A stretch of DNA of 64,000 nucleotides from positions 1 through 64,000 of the forward strand of contig CAWDAQ010000005.1 of assembly GCA_963800325.1 (NCBI GenBank), given 5' to 3'. The notes under the pieces are model-generated. The model was given only the letters and a program-made list of their open reading frames with translations, did no database searches and had not been told where the DNA came from. The position numbers and the translations under genes are program-made. This stretch comes from CAWDAQ01 sp963800325 (GTDB lineage Bacteria; Actinomycetota; Actinomycetes; Actinomycetales; Dermatophilaceae). This document shows positions 43,470 to 51,856 of this stretch, piece after piece. Each line of letters opens with the position of its first letter. Position 1 is the first letter of the stretch.

Positions 43470-44609
43470 GTGACGACGGTTGAGTCACTCGGGCCACTGG
43501 TCGACCACCACTGCCACGGACTGGTCCTCGACGACCTGGACCGGCCGGGCTTCGAGACGCTGATGAACGAGGGTCCCGGGGGCTCGACGCACGTCCGGAC
43601 ACCCTTCGACTCCATGCTCGGACTCGCGATCCGCCGATGGTGCGCCCCGGTGCTGGGGCTGGAGCCACACGCCGAGCCCGAGGACTATCTCCGGCGCCGG
43701 CGGGAGCTCGGCGCGATCGAGGCGTCCCGGAGGCTGCTGGCCGCGTCGGGCACCAGCGCCTTCCTGGTCGACGCCGGCCTGGCGCCCGGGCACGTGTGCA
43801 CCCCGGACGAGCTGGCGGGACTGGTCGGGGCGACGGCGTACGACGTGGTGCGTCTCGAGCGGCTCGCGGAGGACGTCCTGTCCGAGGGGGTCCCGGCCAC
43901 CGGCTTCTCCTCCGCTGTGGAGGGCCGACTCGGGGTCCCCGGCACCGTGGCGGCCAAGAGCATCGCCGCCTATCGGGTCGGCCTGGCCCTGCCGCCGACC
44001 TGCCCCTCGGAGGAGGAACTGCGCACCGCGGTCGACCGATGGCGTGCCGGCGGCGAGACCCGGCTCGCAGAACCGCTCATCTGCGGCTGGTTGGCCTGGG
44101 CCGCCCTGCGGAGGCGGTTGCCCCTCCAGATTCACGTCGGCTACGGCGACCGCGACATCGACCTGCGCACGGCGGACCCCTTGTTGCTCACACCGTTCCT
44201 CCGCGCGACCGAGGAGCTCGGCGTGCCGGTCCTGCTGCTGCACAACTACCCGGAGCATCGAGCGGCTGCCTACCTGGCCCAGGTCTTCGACCACGTCTTC
44301 GTCGACGTCGGACTGGCGGTGCACAACACCGGCGCGCTCTCCCGGGCCGTGATCTCAGAGACGCTCGAGCTGGTGCCATTCGGCAAGCTGCTGTTCTCCA
44401 GCGACGGCTACGCCCTGGCCGAGCTGCACTACCTGGGGGCCCACCTCTTTCGTCGCGCCTGGGACGCCGTCATCGGCGGCCTGGTCGTCGCCGACGAGCT
44501 TGCGCCCGCCGACGCCGAGAGGATCGGCGCGCTCGTCGCCCGCGACAACGCGCGGAGGGTCTACGACCTGCCGATCGCTGGTCAGCACGACGATCCGAAG
44601 GGGGCGTGA
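43470..44609 (+). CDS. Amidohydrolase-family protein (FluG N-domain-like)
   Basis: A 379-residue TIM-barrel amidohydrolase. LVDHHCHGLVLDD near residue 10 is the metal-binding HxH on strand 1. IHVGYGDRDIDL near 220, LLLHNYPEHRAAAYLAQVF near 255 and LLFSSDGYALAELHYLG near 310 hold the later ligands (His, His, Asp). The start is taken as the second GTG (43470), nine bases from GGGGGG. It faces the glutamine-synthetase-like gene across 84 bases. The pair matches FluG of fungi in two parts. The likely task is hydrolysis of a gamma-glutamyl or related amide. Confidence 0.85.
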   Translation: MTTVESLGPLVDHHCHGLVLDDLDRPGFETLMNEGPGGSTHVRTPFDSMLGLAIRRWCAPVLGLEPHAEPEDYLRRRRELGAIEASRRLLAASGTSAFLVDAGLAPGHVCTPDELAGLVGATAYDVVRLERLAEDVLSEGVPATGFSSAVEGRLGVPGTVAAKSIAAYRVGLALPPTCPSEEELRTAVDRWRAGGETRLAEPLICGWLAWAALRRRLPLQIHVGYGDRDIDLRTADPLLLTPFLRATEELGVPVLLLHNYPEHRAAAYLAQVFDHVFVDVGLAVHNTGALSRAVISETLELVPFGKLLFSSDGYALAELHYLGAHLFRRAWDAVIGGLVVADELAPADAERIGALVARDNARRVYDLPIAGQHDDPKGA

Positions 44610-44773
44610 CCGCCGACAGCGTCGGCGACGGCTTCGAATGAATGAGCGAGCAGCGGCTCCACAGGGAGCACGACCTCGAGGTCGTCCCCGGCCACCGCCC
44701 GGGTGATCTCCGCTGCGCCAGCCCGCGCAACGTCCAGGGCCAGACCGTCCCGACCCTTCGCCGGAACACCCAT
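44582..44773 (-). CDS. Small hypothetical ORF
   Basis: A 63-residue reading: MGVPAKGRDGLALDVARAGA, AEITRAVAGDDLEVVLPVEP and LLAHSFEAVADAVGGHAPFG. It is fluent and alpha/beta-like, but overlaps the 3' end of the amidohydrolase gene by 28 bases on the opposite strand and has no clear ribosome site. It may be the tail of a lost gene. No family recognised. Confidence 0.3.
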   Translation of the reverse strand: MGVPAKGRDGLALDVARAGAAEITRAVAGDDLEVVLPVEPLLAHSFEAVADAVGGHAPFGSSC

Positions 44774-45157
44774 CGCCCGAACGGTACCGGGGCCAGACGC
44801 CCGATGCCCTCCTCCTGGCTTGACGGGTCCTCGACCCGGCTCCCGGGCCGACGGCGGGCATGCTCACGGGGCGCCATGCAAGGTGGTGCATACCGCCCAG
44901 TTTGACGCGGGCCCACTGATTCGCCCAGGGGCGTCCCGCGTGACCGGATGCAGGTCCGACGCTGTTCCCCGTTGGGATTGTCGGCCGCGCGGTCTCCGCA
45001 ACCGGGAGGGGGTGGGACACTGCGAAGGTGGCAGCCCCGTTGATGCCCGTGCACGTCGTCGCCTTGGGAGTCGCGGGCTGTTGGTGGCTGCTGCGAGACG
45101 CGCCAGTCTCGAACGGCGGCGGACCGAAATCTCGGCTTGTTCGGCCGAGGGGGCTCG
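44774..45157. other. Gene-poor region before the ABC transporter
   Basis: No gene is seen in these 384 bases. GGTGCATACCGCCCAG at about 44888 looks like a degenerate boundary motif (compare motif N, CTGCATACCGCCGCCAG). GGCCGAGGGGG at 45143 may serve as ribosome site for the ATPase gene. Confidence 0.4.
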
Positions 45158-46081
45158 ATGATCCTGACTGACCGCCTCGCTCGCCGCTTCGGTGGGGTGG
45201 TCGCGGTCGACGCGTTGAGCCTTGAGATTCCCGGTGGACAGATCTTCGGCCTGCTGGGTCCCAACGGCGCAGGCAAGACCACAACCCTTCGGATGCTGGC
45301 CGGGCTGATCGGGGCGTCGTCGGGTCACGCGTGCATCTCCGGGCTGGATGTGAGCGATCCCGCGCAGGTCAGGGAGGTGCGCAGGCTGGTGGGGGTGCTG
45401 CCCGAAGAGGCAGGGCTTTACGGCGACCTGTCGGCGGTGCGGACCCTGGACTTCTTCGGTCGCCTCTACCAGATGAGCAGGTCCACCCGCACCGACCGGG
45501 CCGAGATGCTGCTGACCCGTTTGGGGCTGTGGGAGCGGCGCGATGATGCGGCGTCGTCACTGTCCAAAGGGCTCAAACAACGCCTGGCGCTCGCCCGGGC
45601 CCTGGTGCACGACCCGCAGGTCGTCCTGCTCGATGAGCCCACCGCGAACCTGGACCCCGAAGCAGCCGCGGTCGTCCGCGACGTGCTCCTGGGCCTCAAG
45701 GCGCAGGGCCGCACCATCGTGGTCAATACCCACCGGCTGGAAGAGGCCGAGCGCGTGTGCGACCGGGTGGGGATCCTGCGCACTCGACTGTTGCGGGTGG
45801 GCACCCCTCACGAACTGAGGGCTGCGATGACCCGGACCCGAAGGATCGTCTTCGAGCTCGATGCCGTGCGCGATACGGACGTCGACGTCCTGCGCGAGCA
45901 GGGCGCCGAGGCGGTGGTCGTCACCGGCAACCGGATGGAGCTTGAGCTCCCACCAGGGGGGCCCAGCAGGGCTGACGTGGTCGCTGCGCTGGTCGCGGGC
46001 GGTGCTCGTGTGAACGCTGTGTCCACCGCGGAGGAGTCATTGGAGGACGCGTACTTGCGCATCCTGGGAGACCAGCCATGA
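45158..46081 (+). CDS. ABC transporter ATP-binding protein
   Basis: A 307-residue ATPase. Walker A is LLGPNGAGKTTTLRML (residues about 34-49), Q-loop VGVLPEEAGLYGDL, signature SLSKGLKQRLALARAL (LSKGL instead of LSGGQ, a variant frequent in drug/Na-export type ABC proteins), Walker B VVLLDEPTANLDP and H-loop NTHRLEEAERV. The C-terminal 90 residues are like those of DrrA/NatA-type proteins. It powers the membrane protein encoded next, with which it overlaps by four bases (ATGA). Substrate unknown; drug, lipid or ion export is likely. Confidence 0.92.
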   Translation: MILTDRLARRFGGVVAVDALSLEIPGGQIFGLLGPNGAGKTTTLRMLAGLIGASSGHACISGLDVSDPAQVREVRRLVGVLPEEAGLYGDLSAVRTLDFFGRLYQMSRSTRTDRAEMLLTRLGLWERRDDAASSLSKGLKQRLALARALVHDPQVVLLDEPTANLDPEAAAVVRDVLLGLKAQGRTIVVNTHRLEEAERVCDRVGILRTRLLRVGTPHELRAAMTRTRRIVFELDAVRDTDVDVLREQGAEAVVVTGNRMELELPPGGPSRADVVAALVAGGARVNAVSTAEESLEDAYLRILGDQP

Positions 46082-46818
46082 GGCTCACCGACGTGCGGAC
46101 CATCGCGGGGAAGGACCTGTGGTTGACCATGCGACGCCGCAGCATCGTGACCGCGCTGGCGCTGTTCCCTCTGTTGGTCGGACTGGGCCTGCCCCTTGTG
46201 CTGGTGTTCGCCGGACGCAAGACCGGAGGCCTGCCCCCCGCAGAGGTCCTCACTCGCCTGCTGCCCTCCTTCCAGTTCTTCTTCGTGATCGGGGCAGCGA
46301 CCCTTCCGACAGCGATCGCCTCGTACTCGTTCGTCGGCGAGAAGGTCGAACGCAGCCTCGAACCGTTGCTCGCCACGCCCGTGTCCGACGTCGACGTCCT
46401 GCTCGCCAAGTCGCTGGCGGCCGTGGTTCCCGCCGTGGTGTCGATGTGGATCGGGGTGACCGTGTTCATGACGGTCGCTGACATCCAGGCGCGCAGCACC
46501 CTCGGGTACTGGTTCTTCCCCAACACCGCAGCACTGATCACCATGCTCCTCCTGGTCCCGCTGGTGGCCACCGTCAGCGCCGAGGTCAGCGTGCTGGTCT
46601 CCGCTCGAAGCAGCGATGTGCGCTCGGCCCAGCAGACAGGGACGCTGCTGGTCATCCCGTTCGCCGCCCTCTACGTCGCGTCCGAGCTGGGGGCCATCAC
46701 TCTGGAACCGGGATCTATGCTCGCGCTGGCCGCGGTGCTCATCGCGGTGGCTGTCGCCTTGTTCTTCGCGGCCCGAGCGGCGTTCAACCGCGAAGAGATC
46801 CTCACCCGGTGGAAGTAG
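46078..46818 (+). CDS. ABC-2 type transporter permease
   Basis: A 246-residue membrane protein with six hydrophobic segments, starting LTDVRTIAGKDLWLTMRRRS, then ALALFPLLVGLGLPLVLVFA. ASYSFVGEKVERSLEPLLAT, the segment after the second helix, is the conserved amphipathic coupling region of ABC-2 permeases (EKxxxTLEPLLATP). The ATG overlaps the ATPase stop. With the ATPase it makes a complete exporter of half-transporter type. Confidence 0.88.
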   Translation: MRLTDVRTIAGKDLWLTMRRRSIVTALALFPLLVGLGLPLVLVFAGRKTGGLPPAEVLTRLLPSFQFFFVIGAATLPTAIASYSFVGEKVERSLEPLLATPVSDVDVLLAKSLAAVVPAVVSMWIGVTVFMTVADIQARSTLGYWFFPNTAALITMLLLVPLVATVSAEVSVLVSARSSDVRSAQQTGTLLVIPFAALYVASELGAITLEPGSMLALAAVLIAVAVALFFAARAAFNREEILTRWK

Positions 46819-47017
46819 CCGCCCCAGTACGTCACATCGCCGCGAGCCGGACGCATGGCTGCGCCCACGATGGACTACCCCGGCAACACCCCGTCGAGTG
46901 AGCGGAAGCCGGCCTCGCAGACGGCGTGTCCTCCTCACTCGACATGACGGGTGAGCGTTCCAGCGCCGCGAGACGCGGTGCTTGAGGTCGTAGTGGTGGA
47001 TGCCCAGGCGGCGGGAA

Positions 47018-47764
47018 TCACGCCTTTCCACTTCCTTTCAAATGTCTCGCGAAGAATCCCGCCGCGCTGTCGCCTGCGTGTTGCGGGACGCCGGTGTGGC
47101 CGCCCATGTTGGCGTGCAGGCTCTTGTCCTTGGAGCCGAACCTGTCGAAGAGGTCCAGGGCCCGCTGGCGGTCGTTCCCTTCGTCATCCCACTGGAGCAG
47201 GACATGCAGGGGAATCGTGACCCGGCGAGCCTCCTCGAGCATGGTGCGGGGCACGAAGCTCCCGGCGAACAGACCGGCGGCCGCGATGCGCGGCTCGACG
47301 GTCGCCAGTCGGATGCCGATCGAGATCACCCCTCCCGAGTAGCCGACCGGGCCATCGAGCTCAGGCAGTGCCAGGAGCGCGTCAAGAACTGCTTGCCACT
47401 CCGGAACAGCCCGTTCGACGAGCGGGAGGATCAGCCGGTCGATGAGCTCGTCCGACACCCTCTCGCCGGCCCGAAGGGCCTTCCGCAGGTCGACGCGGGC
47501 CTGCTCGATCGCGGGTATGGGTGGCCTGTCGCCGCTGCCGGGAAGTTCGATGGTGGCCGAGGCGAAGCCGTCCGCCGCGGCGCTCCGGACACGGGCCAGA
47601 AGCCGGGGTCGCATGGTGCTCAGTCCACCGGGGTGGCCGAGGAGGATCAGCGGGACCGCTCCGGCCGAGGACCCTGGCGTCCACAGGATTCCAGGATTCT
47701 CGCCGAGGGTGAACTCGCGCTCGAGGACGCCATCGCTCAGACGGTGCTCGGAGGTGAATCGCAT
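47018..47764 (-). CDS. Alpha/beta-hydrolase (dienelactone hydrolase-like)
   Basis: A 248-residue hydrolase. The strand AVPLILLGHPGGLSTMRPRL holds the oxyanion HPGG loop, ASATIELPGSGDRPPIPAIE follows, and GPVGYSGGVISIGIRLATVE gives the nucleophile elbow (GYSGG, Ser near 144). IPLHVLLQWDDEGNDRQRAL has the probable catalytic Asp (DDE) and ANMGGHTGVPQHAGDSAAGF the His. The ATG at 47764 is the only good start. The substrate, an ester or lactone, is unknown. The gene is isolated, convergent with the ABC pair at 199 bases. Confidence 0.82.
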   Translation of the reverse strand: MRFTSEHRLSDGVLEREFTLGENPGILWTPGSSAGAVPLILLGHPGGLSTMRPRLLARVRSAAADGFASATIELPGSGDRPPIPAIEQARVDLRKALRAGERVSDELIDRLILPLVERAVPEWQAVLDALLALPELDGPVGYSGGVISIGIRLATVEPRIAAAGLFAGSFVPRTMLEEARRVTIPLHVLLQWDDEGNDRQRALDLFDRFGSKDKSLHANMGGHTGVPQHAGDSAAGFFARHLKGSGKA

Positions 47765-48361
47765 GGTCGTGCCTTTCGGGAGTGCTCGTGGACGGCGCTC
47801 CCGGACGACCTACCATCCGGCCGTGACTGCCGAGGGGAGCACCCTTGTCGATCCGTTCACGGGTACCACCTCCTCGCTCTGGTCCACGGCCGCCGGCAAC
47901 CTATCGCCGACACGCTTCACCCGACAACAGACTTGCCCTCCTCCCACCCTTGCGCTCCTGCCCTTGCCGTTGGGCACGGTCCTCAGCGGCGTCACAGCGC
48001 CGCCAAACGGGCGTGAATGTGGCGGCCTATGGCACTCAGTTGCCCACGAGCCTGTCGAGGTGAGTTCGGTCAGCTACTACTCGGGGAACTCGAGGTGCCA
48101 ATCGTTGTCCGTGGTGACTACCGCCGGACCTTTGCCGGTGGCTTCGAGCCCTTCCGCCTTGCTGCCCAGTTTCCGTGTGATCTGACCGGACGCTCCAGGA
48201 GAGGCCGTCACCTCGAACGCGACCAGTCTCCCAAAGAGCCAGAGCATCCGCTTGGGGTCAACTGCCCCACACCGCCGCAACTCTTCATGAGGCCGCGATC
48301 GGTGCTGGTCGTGATGGTCGCCGGCCCAGGGCGTCGTGGCCCTGATCAGGCCCTTTGCAGA
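47765..48361. other. Gene-poor region with a possible small ORF and motif L
   Basis: In these 597 bases only a 67-codon minus-strand ORF (48077-48280; LWLFGRLVAFEVTASPGASG, ITRKLGSKAEGLEATGKGPA) reads like protein, and it runs through boundary motif L, so it is doubtful. Nothing else is supported. Confidence 0.4.
48259..48300 (+). repeat. Boundary motif L
   Basis: CAACTGCCCCACACCGCCGC then AACTCTTCATGAGG and CCGCGATCGG. The left half is nearly the same as motif H. Confidence 0.6.
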
Positions 48362-49834
48362 TCAGAGCCGCTCGATGTCGTTGGGGACCCAGGTCTTCTC
48401 GAACCAGGGCTCCAGCGGTCCGTACAGGCGCAGGATCGCGTACCAGCTCTTGCCGGGCACCGTCTGGATCCAGTTGCCGCGGTGAGCACTGGGAGGTTTC
48501 GGCCCGAAGGTCAGGTCGATGGAGCCGTCGTCGTTGTAGGTGAGCTCGTCGTGGTTGCTCTCGCTGCTGCGACTCGGCAGGGGTTGGCCTGTCTGCAGCT
48601 CCGAGCGGGTCTGGGGGTCGTAGGCGATCAGCGACCAGAAGTCCTTGGCGGGGACTTCTGGGGGGAGGGTGAGGCGGTAGGTGTTGCTGCCGTTCAGGTA
48701 CGCGCCAGAGGCGTCTCTCTCCGTGAGCGCGTACTGGGACCCGACCCCGACCATCTCCAGTGCCATCGCAGGGGTGTTCAGCGTCGCTTGGTAGAAGAAC
48801 AGCGTTCTGGCGTCCAGGTTGCGTCCGCCGCGTCCGTCCCCATCGAGCCACTGGTAGTCGCCCCCGACAAAGCCCGTCTTCCATCGGCGGTCGGGGAAGA
48901 AGTAGGCACGCTGGTCGCGGGTCTGGAAGCAGATCGCCCGAGCAGAGGCGTTCCCGACTGCGGCGGCGTCGACGAGGGTGGCGCGCATCCGCTCGTCGGG
49001 CTCGAAGGGACGGTCCTTGTGGATTCCGATCGAAGCGAGCAGACCCCGGGTCTCGGGATCGATGATCTCGATCGGTTCGCGGGCGATCACGTCGGCGAGT
49101 TCGGTGTAGAACAACTCGTTGTTGGCGTGGATGGTGTTGAACGCCCTGCCAGAGAACGAGATGAACTCCATCTCCGGCGGGTGCGTCGCGCCGGATAGCG
49201 GATAGATCCTGACGCCGTCCCGGAACATCGCGGTCGCTGCATCGGTCGTGCCGTCGACGAGGAAGCCGCGAAGCGCCAGCAAGTTGGTGTGACTACGCGA
49301 CTGGGCGATGTGGTAGCCATCAGGGGTTGCGCCGTCGTACCCGGGGGGCACCAACAGGTAGCGACCCCCGGCGCCGCGGTCGGGTCCGGGGGCGCCCATG
49401 TCGGTCACGAACCGGAACCAGGCATCGTTGACGGTGCCGGGACCACACCCCGGCGGTATCTCGACGACCGTCGGACCGTCACGGTCCAGGTCGAGCATCG
49501 CGAGCGCGTAGACAGTGTCGGTGTTGCCGGTCAGGAACAGCGGGTTGGAGTCCAGGAGATGGTCTGCGATCGCCATCTTGTGGGCGGCGTCGCAGCCGAT
49601 GCCGGTCAGGCCGGCTCGCAGACCCTCCATCGAGGCGGCCGGAACGCACTGGAGGAACACTTCGACCCCCCTGACGAAGTCCAGGTGGTCGAAGACCTTC
49701 GCGGCCGTCTCGTCGCTAGGAAAGCCGTCGATGAACCCCAGCGTTCCGATCCGCGTCTCAACCCGGTCTGGCGTCAAAATCGTGCTCGGGACCGGCGTGT
49801 TGTAGCCATCAGGAACATCCGTCGAAGCGCTCAT
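48362..49834 (-). CDS. DUF1254/DUF1214-family protein, long form
   Basis: A 490-residue protein without a signal peptide. DUF1254 part: ETRIGTLGFIDGFPSDETAA, KVFDHLDFVRGVEVFLQCVP and LFLTGNTDTVYALAMLDLDR. DUF1214 part: LFFYQATLNTPAMALEMVGV, GSNTYRLTLPPEVPAKDFWS, LIAYDPQTRSELQTGQPLPS and PGKSWYAILRLYGPLEPWFE. It resembles the complete two-domain form found in many soil bacteria. Its reaction is unknown. The ATG at 49834 is the best start, as sequence upstream is not protein-like. It is the second family member in the cassette-like region. Confidence 0.87.
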   Translation of the reverse strand: MSASTDVPDGYNTPVPSTILTPDRVETRIGTLGFIDGFPSDETAAKVFDHLDFVRGVEVFLQCVPAASMEGLRAGLTGIGCDAAHKMAIADHLLDSNPLFLTGNTDTVYALAMLDLDRDGPTVVEIPPGCGPGTVNDAWFRFVTDMGAPGPDRGAGGRYLLVPPGYDGATPDGYHIAQSRSHTNLLALRGFLVDGTTDAATAMFRDGVRIYPLSGATHPPEMEFISFSGRAFNTIHANNELFYTELADVIAREPIEIIDPETRGLLASIGIHKDRPFEPDERMRATLVDAAAVGNASARAICFQTRDQRAYFFPDRRWKTGFVGGDYQWLDGDGRGGRNLDARTLFFYQATLNTPAMALEMVGVGSQYALTERDASGAYLNGSNTYRLTLPPEVPAKDFWSLIAYDPQTRSELQTGQPLPSRSSESNHDELTYNDDGSIDLTFGPKPPSAHRGNWIQTVPGKSWYAILRLYGPLEPWFEKTWVPNDIERL

Positions 49835-50237
49835 GACGCCAACATAGAGTCGCACACCGCAAACCGTCATCCTCCTCGCCCAAATGAGGCGGTGCCGCAA
49901 ACGAGGTGGCTTGCCGACGCGAGCTGGCGTCGCCGTCGCGGCCAAGGCTCTGGAAAGCTGCAGCAATGGATTGCAGGAGCCCCGATGGGGCGTCCAGATC
50001 AGCGACGGACCACGCCTGCCGGAGGCAGCCGAGACGTGTACCGGGTGGCGGTTCGATTGCCCCGCGTCCAGACAGGTGCGCCGGTCAACCACCAAGCGCC
50101 GGCGCAACCACCGGATGCTGCAGCTGGTCGCGCCCCCTGATGCCAGAAGATCCACTCATCAAGCAGTTCCGGAAAGGACCCGCGTCGCCGAGACCTGCTG
50201 CATACCGCCGCCAGTCGACCGCCTGTTGTTGCTTGCG
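49835..50237. other. Gene-poor region with motif N
   Basis: No gene is supported in these 403 bases. Open frames on both strands are Arg/Pro-rich. Boundary motif N is at 50191-50220, 18 bases past the HicB stop. Confidence 0.45.
50191..50225 (+). repeat. Boundary motif N
   Basis: AGACCTGCTGCATACCGCCG then CCAGTCGACCGCC, the fullest match to the consensus. Confidence 0.7.
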
Positions 50238-50582
50238 TCAGGAGGCGTTGTTGAGACGGCGCACGACGTATTGGTTGAGGCTGAGGTGTTCTTCGGCTGC
50301 TTCCATCGCGAGGCGTCGGTGGAGCTGCTCGCCGACACGGAGGTTGAATTTGCCCGAGTAGGACTTCACGGACAGCGGCTCCGGGACCGGCTCGCCGCCG
50401 TCGGCGAGGTCTTGAACTACTTCGGCGACGAGGTCACGGAGCCCGGAAAGGGCTTCGTCCTGGGTAGGCGCCAGCCAAGACAGCGAGGGCAGCTCAAGGC
50501 AGGTCGCGACGAACTCCTCGTCCTCGACCGACCAGGTGACCCGGTACGTGTAGCGGGTGACGTCAACCGTGGCGTTGCTCAT
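50238..50582 (-). CDS. hicB: HicB-like antitoxin
   Basis: A 114-residue antitoxin. The N-terminal half is a partial RNase-H-like HicB domain: RYTYRVTWSVEDEEFVATCL, ELPSLSWLAPTQDEALSGLR. The C-terminal half is a ribbon-helix-helix DNA-binding domain: SGKFNLRVGEQLHRRLAMEA and AEEHLSLNQYVVRRLNN. It neutralises HicA and represses the operon, presumably at the palindrome 50834-50855. The ATG overlaps the HicA stop by four bases, with HicA first, the usual order. Confidence 0.92.
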   Translation of the reverse strand: MSNATVDVTRYTYRVTWSVEDEEFVATCLELPSLSWLAPTQDEALSGLRDLVAEVVQDLADGGEPVPEPLSVKSYSGKFNLRVGEQLHRRLAMEAAEEHLSLNQYVVRRLNNAS

Positions 50583-50827
50583 GAGCTGGCCTCCTTCTTC
50601 TCGATCGCGGCGAGGACCTGACGGACCTGGTACGCCTTGGCCTTGCCGTGGTCGTTCTGGATGTTGACCCGCGGGTCGCCGGGCCAGGGGGTCTTGAACA
50701 CTGCGTGCGAGCCGCCGCTGGTTCTCGGCGGTCCGAAGTAGTGCTCGCAGACCTTGGCGAGGTCGTCGTAACGGATGTTGCGCGGGTTGGCGCGCATCGC
50801 GGTGACGATCTTGGCTACCGAGGGCAC
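50579..50827 (-). CDS. hicA: HicA-like mRNA interferase toxin
   Basis: An 82-residue toxin of the double-stranded RNA-binding-like HicA fold: IVTAMRANPRNIRYDDLAKV, CEHYFGPPRTSGGSHAVFKT and PWPGDPRVNIQNDHGKAKAY. The catalytic His is in GGSHAVF near 40. The C-terminal YQVRQVLAAIEK helix is the family end. It cleaves mRNA when free of HicB. The start at 50827 is seven bases from the operator palindrome on the upstream side. Confidence 0.92.
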   Translation of the reverse strand: MPSVAKIVTAMRANPRNIRYDDLAKVCEHYFGPPRTSGGSHAVFKTPWPGDPRVNIQNDHGKAKAYQVRQVLAAIEKKEASS

Positions 50828-50833
50828 GTCATC

Positions 50834-50855
50834 ATGGTACTACCTGCAGTACCAT
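50834..50855. promoter_or_regulatory. Palindromic operator of hicAB
   Basis: ATGGTACT ACCTGC AGTACCAT, a perfect 8-bp-arm repeat directly upstream of hicA. It is placed to let HicB repress its own operon. Confidence 0.75.
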
Positions 50856-50899
50856 CAGGATACCGCCTGGTGCGGATGCCAGCGCACCCTCCTGGCTCA

Positions 50900-50930
50900 C
50901 ACCCTGCGTCTATCCGCCGCGAGGCGACCC
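50900..50930 (+). repeat. Boundary motif O
   Basis: CACCCTGCGTCTATCCGCCG then CGAGGCGACCCC. It separates hicAB from the VOC gene. Confidence 0.6.
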
Positions 50931-50944
50931 CGTAGCGGCCCGGG

Positions 50945-51340
50945 CTACGAGCTCGCCTGCTCGGGCCATCCTCCGTAGGGCACGGTGAGGATCTCGAGGA
51001 CGTGGTCGTCGGGGTCCAGCCAGTACAGCCCACGTCCGCCGTCGTTGGTGTTGATCTGTTGACCCACGCGACGGGCGGGGTCGGCCCAGTACGAGATCCC
51101 GCGGTCGATGATTCGGCGGTGGACCTCGTCGAACGTGTCCTCGTCGACGAGAAAGGCGTAGTGCTGGGGATGTACCGGTCCTTCCTCGAGGAAGTCCATG
51201 GAGACCTCGTTCGCCACCTGGACCACGGAGAACGGCCCGAATCTCGTCGGAGCAGCCAGCCCCAGGATGTCGGCGAGGAACGATGCCGAAGCCTGCCGGT
51301 CGCTGCAGTACACGATCGTGTGGTTGAGCTTCACCGGCAT
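50945..51340 (-). CDS. VOC-family protein (glyoxalase/extradiol dioxygenase fold)
   Basis: A 131-residue single-module VOC protein: LNHTIVYCSDRQASASFLAD, QVANEVSMDFLEEGPVHPQH, YAFLVDEDTFDEVHRRIIDR and GLYWLDPDDHVLEILTVPYG. Metal-ligand candidates are His 6, His in HPQHYAF and Glu in HVLEIL, close to the standard His/His/Glu set. The pattern with GGRGLYWLDPDDHVLE is frequent in actinobacterial proteins called bleomycin-resistance or glyoxalase-like. Substrate unknown. It is a single-gene unit on the minus strand between motif O and the next small gene. Confidence 0.87.
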   Translation of the reverse strand: MPVKLNHTIVYCSDRQASASFLADILGLAAPTRFGPFSVVQVANEVSMDFLEEGPVHPQHYAFLVDEDTFDEVHRRIIDRGISYWADPARRVGQQINTNDGGRGLYWLDPDDHVLEILTVPYGGWPEQASS

Positions 51341-51382
51341 CAGGGCCTCCTTCGTCGGATCCTGCGTAGGGCGTCTTCGTGG

Positions 51383-51716
51383 ATGAATCACCGGATGGAG
51401 GAAGTAGTCACTGTGCCAAACCGGGCTTCTGACGACGAGACGAGGCGCGAGAGCGCGATCTGGGAAAGCACCGGCCGGGGGCTCGTGCCCATGATCGTGG
51501 TGTTCTTCGTCGGCATGCTGCTGATGCTTGCCCCGTATCCATGGCGCGAACGAGCTAGGCACGTCCTACGTCTACTACGTCCTCGCCGTTGTGGGCCTGA
51601 TGCTGCTCGTGGTGGGAGCCCTGGGCGTTCGTTCGATTGTTCGCGTCACCAGGATCTACCGCGGGCGGCCTCAGCCAGGTGCCGAGACTCGCTCGACCCG
51701 CTCGCACTCCGAATAG
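51383..51716 (+). pseudogene. Two-helix membrane protein with a frameshift
   Basis: Starts ATG 51383: MEEVVTVPNRASDDETRRES, GLVPMIVVFFVGMLLMLAPY, then a one-base shift near 51545 moves to ELGTSYVYYVLAVVGLMLLV, VGALGVRSIVRVTRIYRG and a Ser/Arg-rich tail with a stop at 51716. The joined protein of about 110 residues would have two membrane helices. It is close to a common small actinobacterial membrane protein type but no family name can be given. Error or mutation cannot be told apart. Confidence 0.5.
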
Positions 51717-51789
51717 GTTCCGGGAATCGCAAAGGGGCTTCTTGCCGGGGGGTGCGAGGGGATGAGGATCACCATGCGCCCCGGGCCCA

Positions 51790-51816
51790 GAACCTGCTGC
51801 ACTCCGCCGCGTGCGG
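51790..51816 (+). repeat. Boundary motif P
   Basis: GAACCTGCTGCACTCCGCCG then CGTGCGGGTGC, about 75 bases after the stop of the small membrane gene. Confidence 0.65.
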
Positions 51817-51856
51817 GTGCCTCGAGGTGTGGCGTCGGACGTGTTGGGATGGGGCG

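Noticed and set aside
49884..50621. Plus-strand 245-codon frame over the hicB region
   Set aside because: HicB and HicA on the minus strand are clear; the plus frame is their antisense and has no protein-like features.
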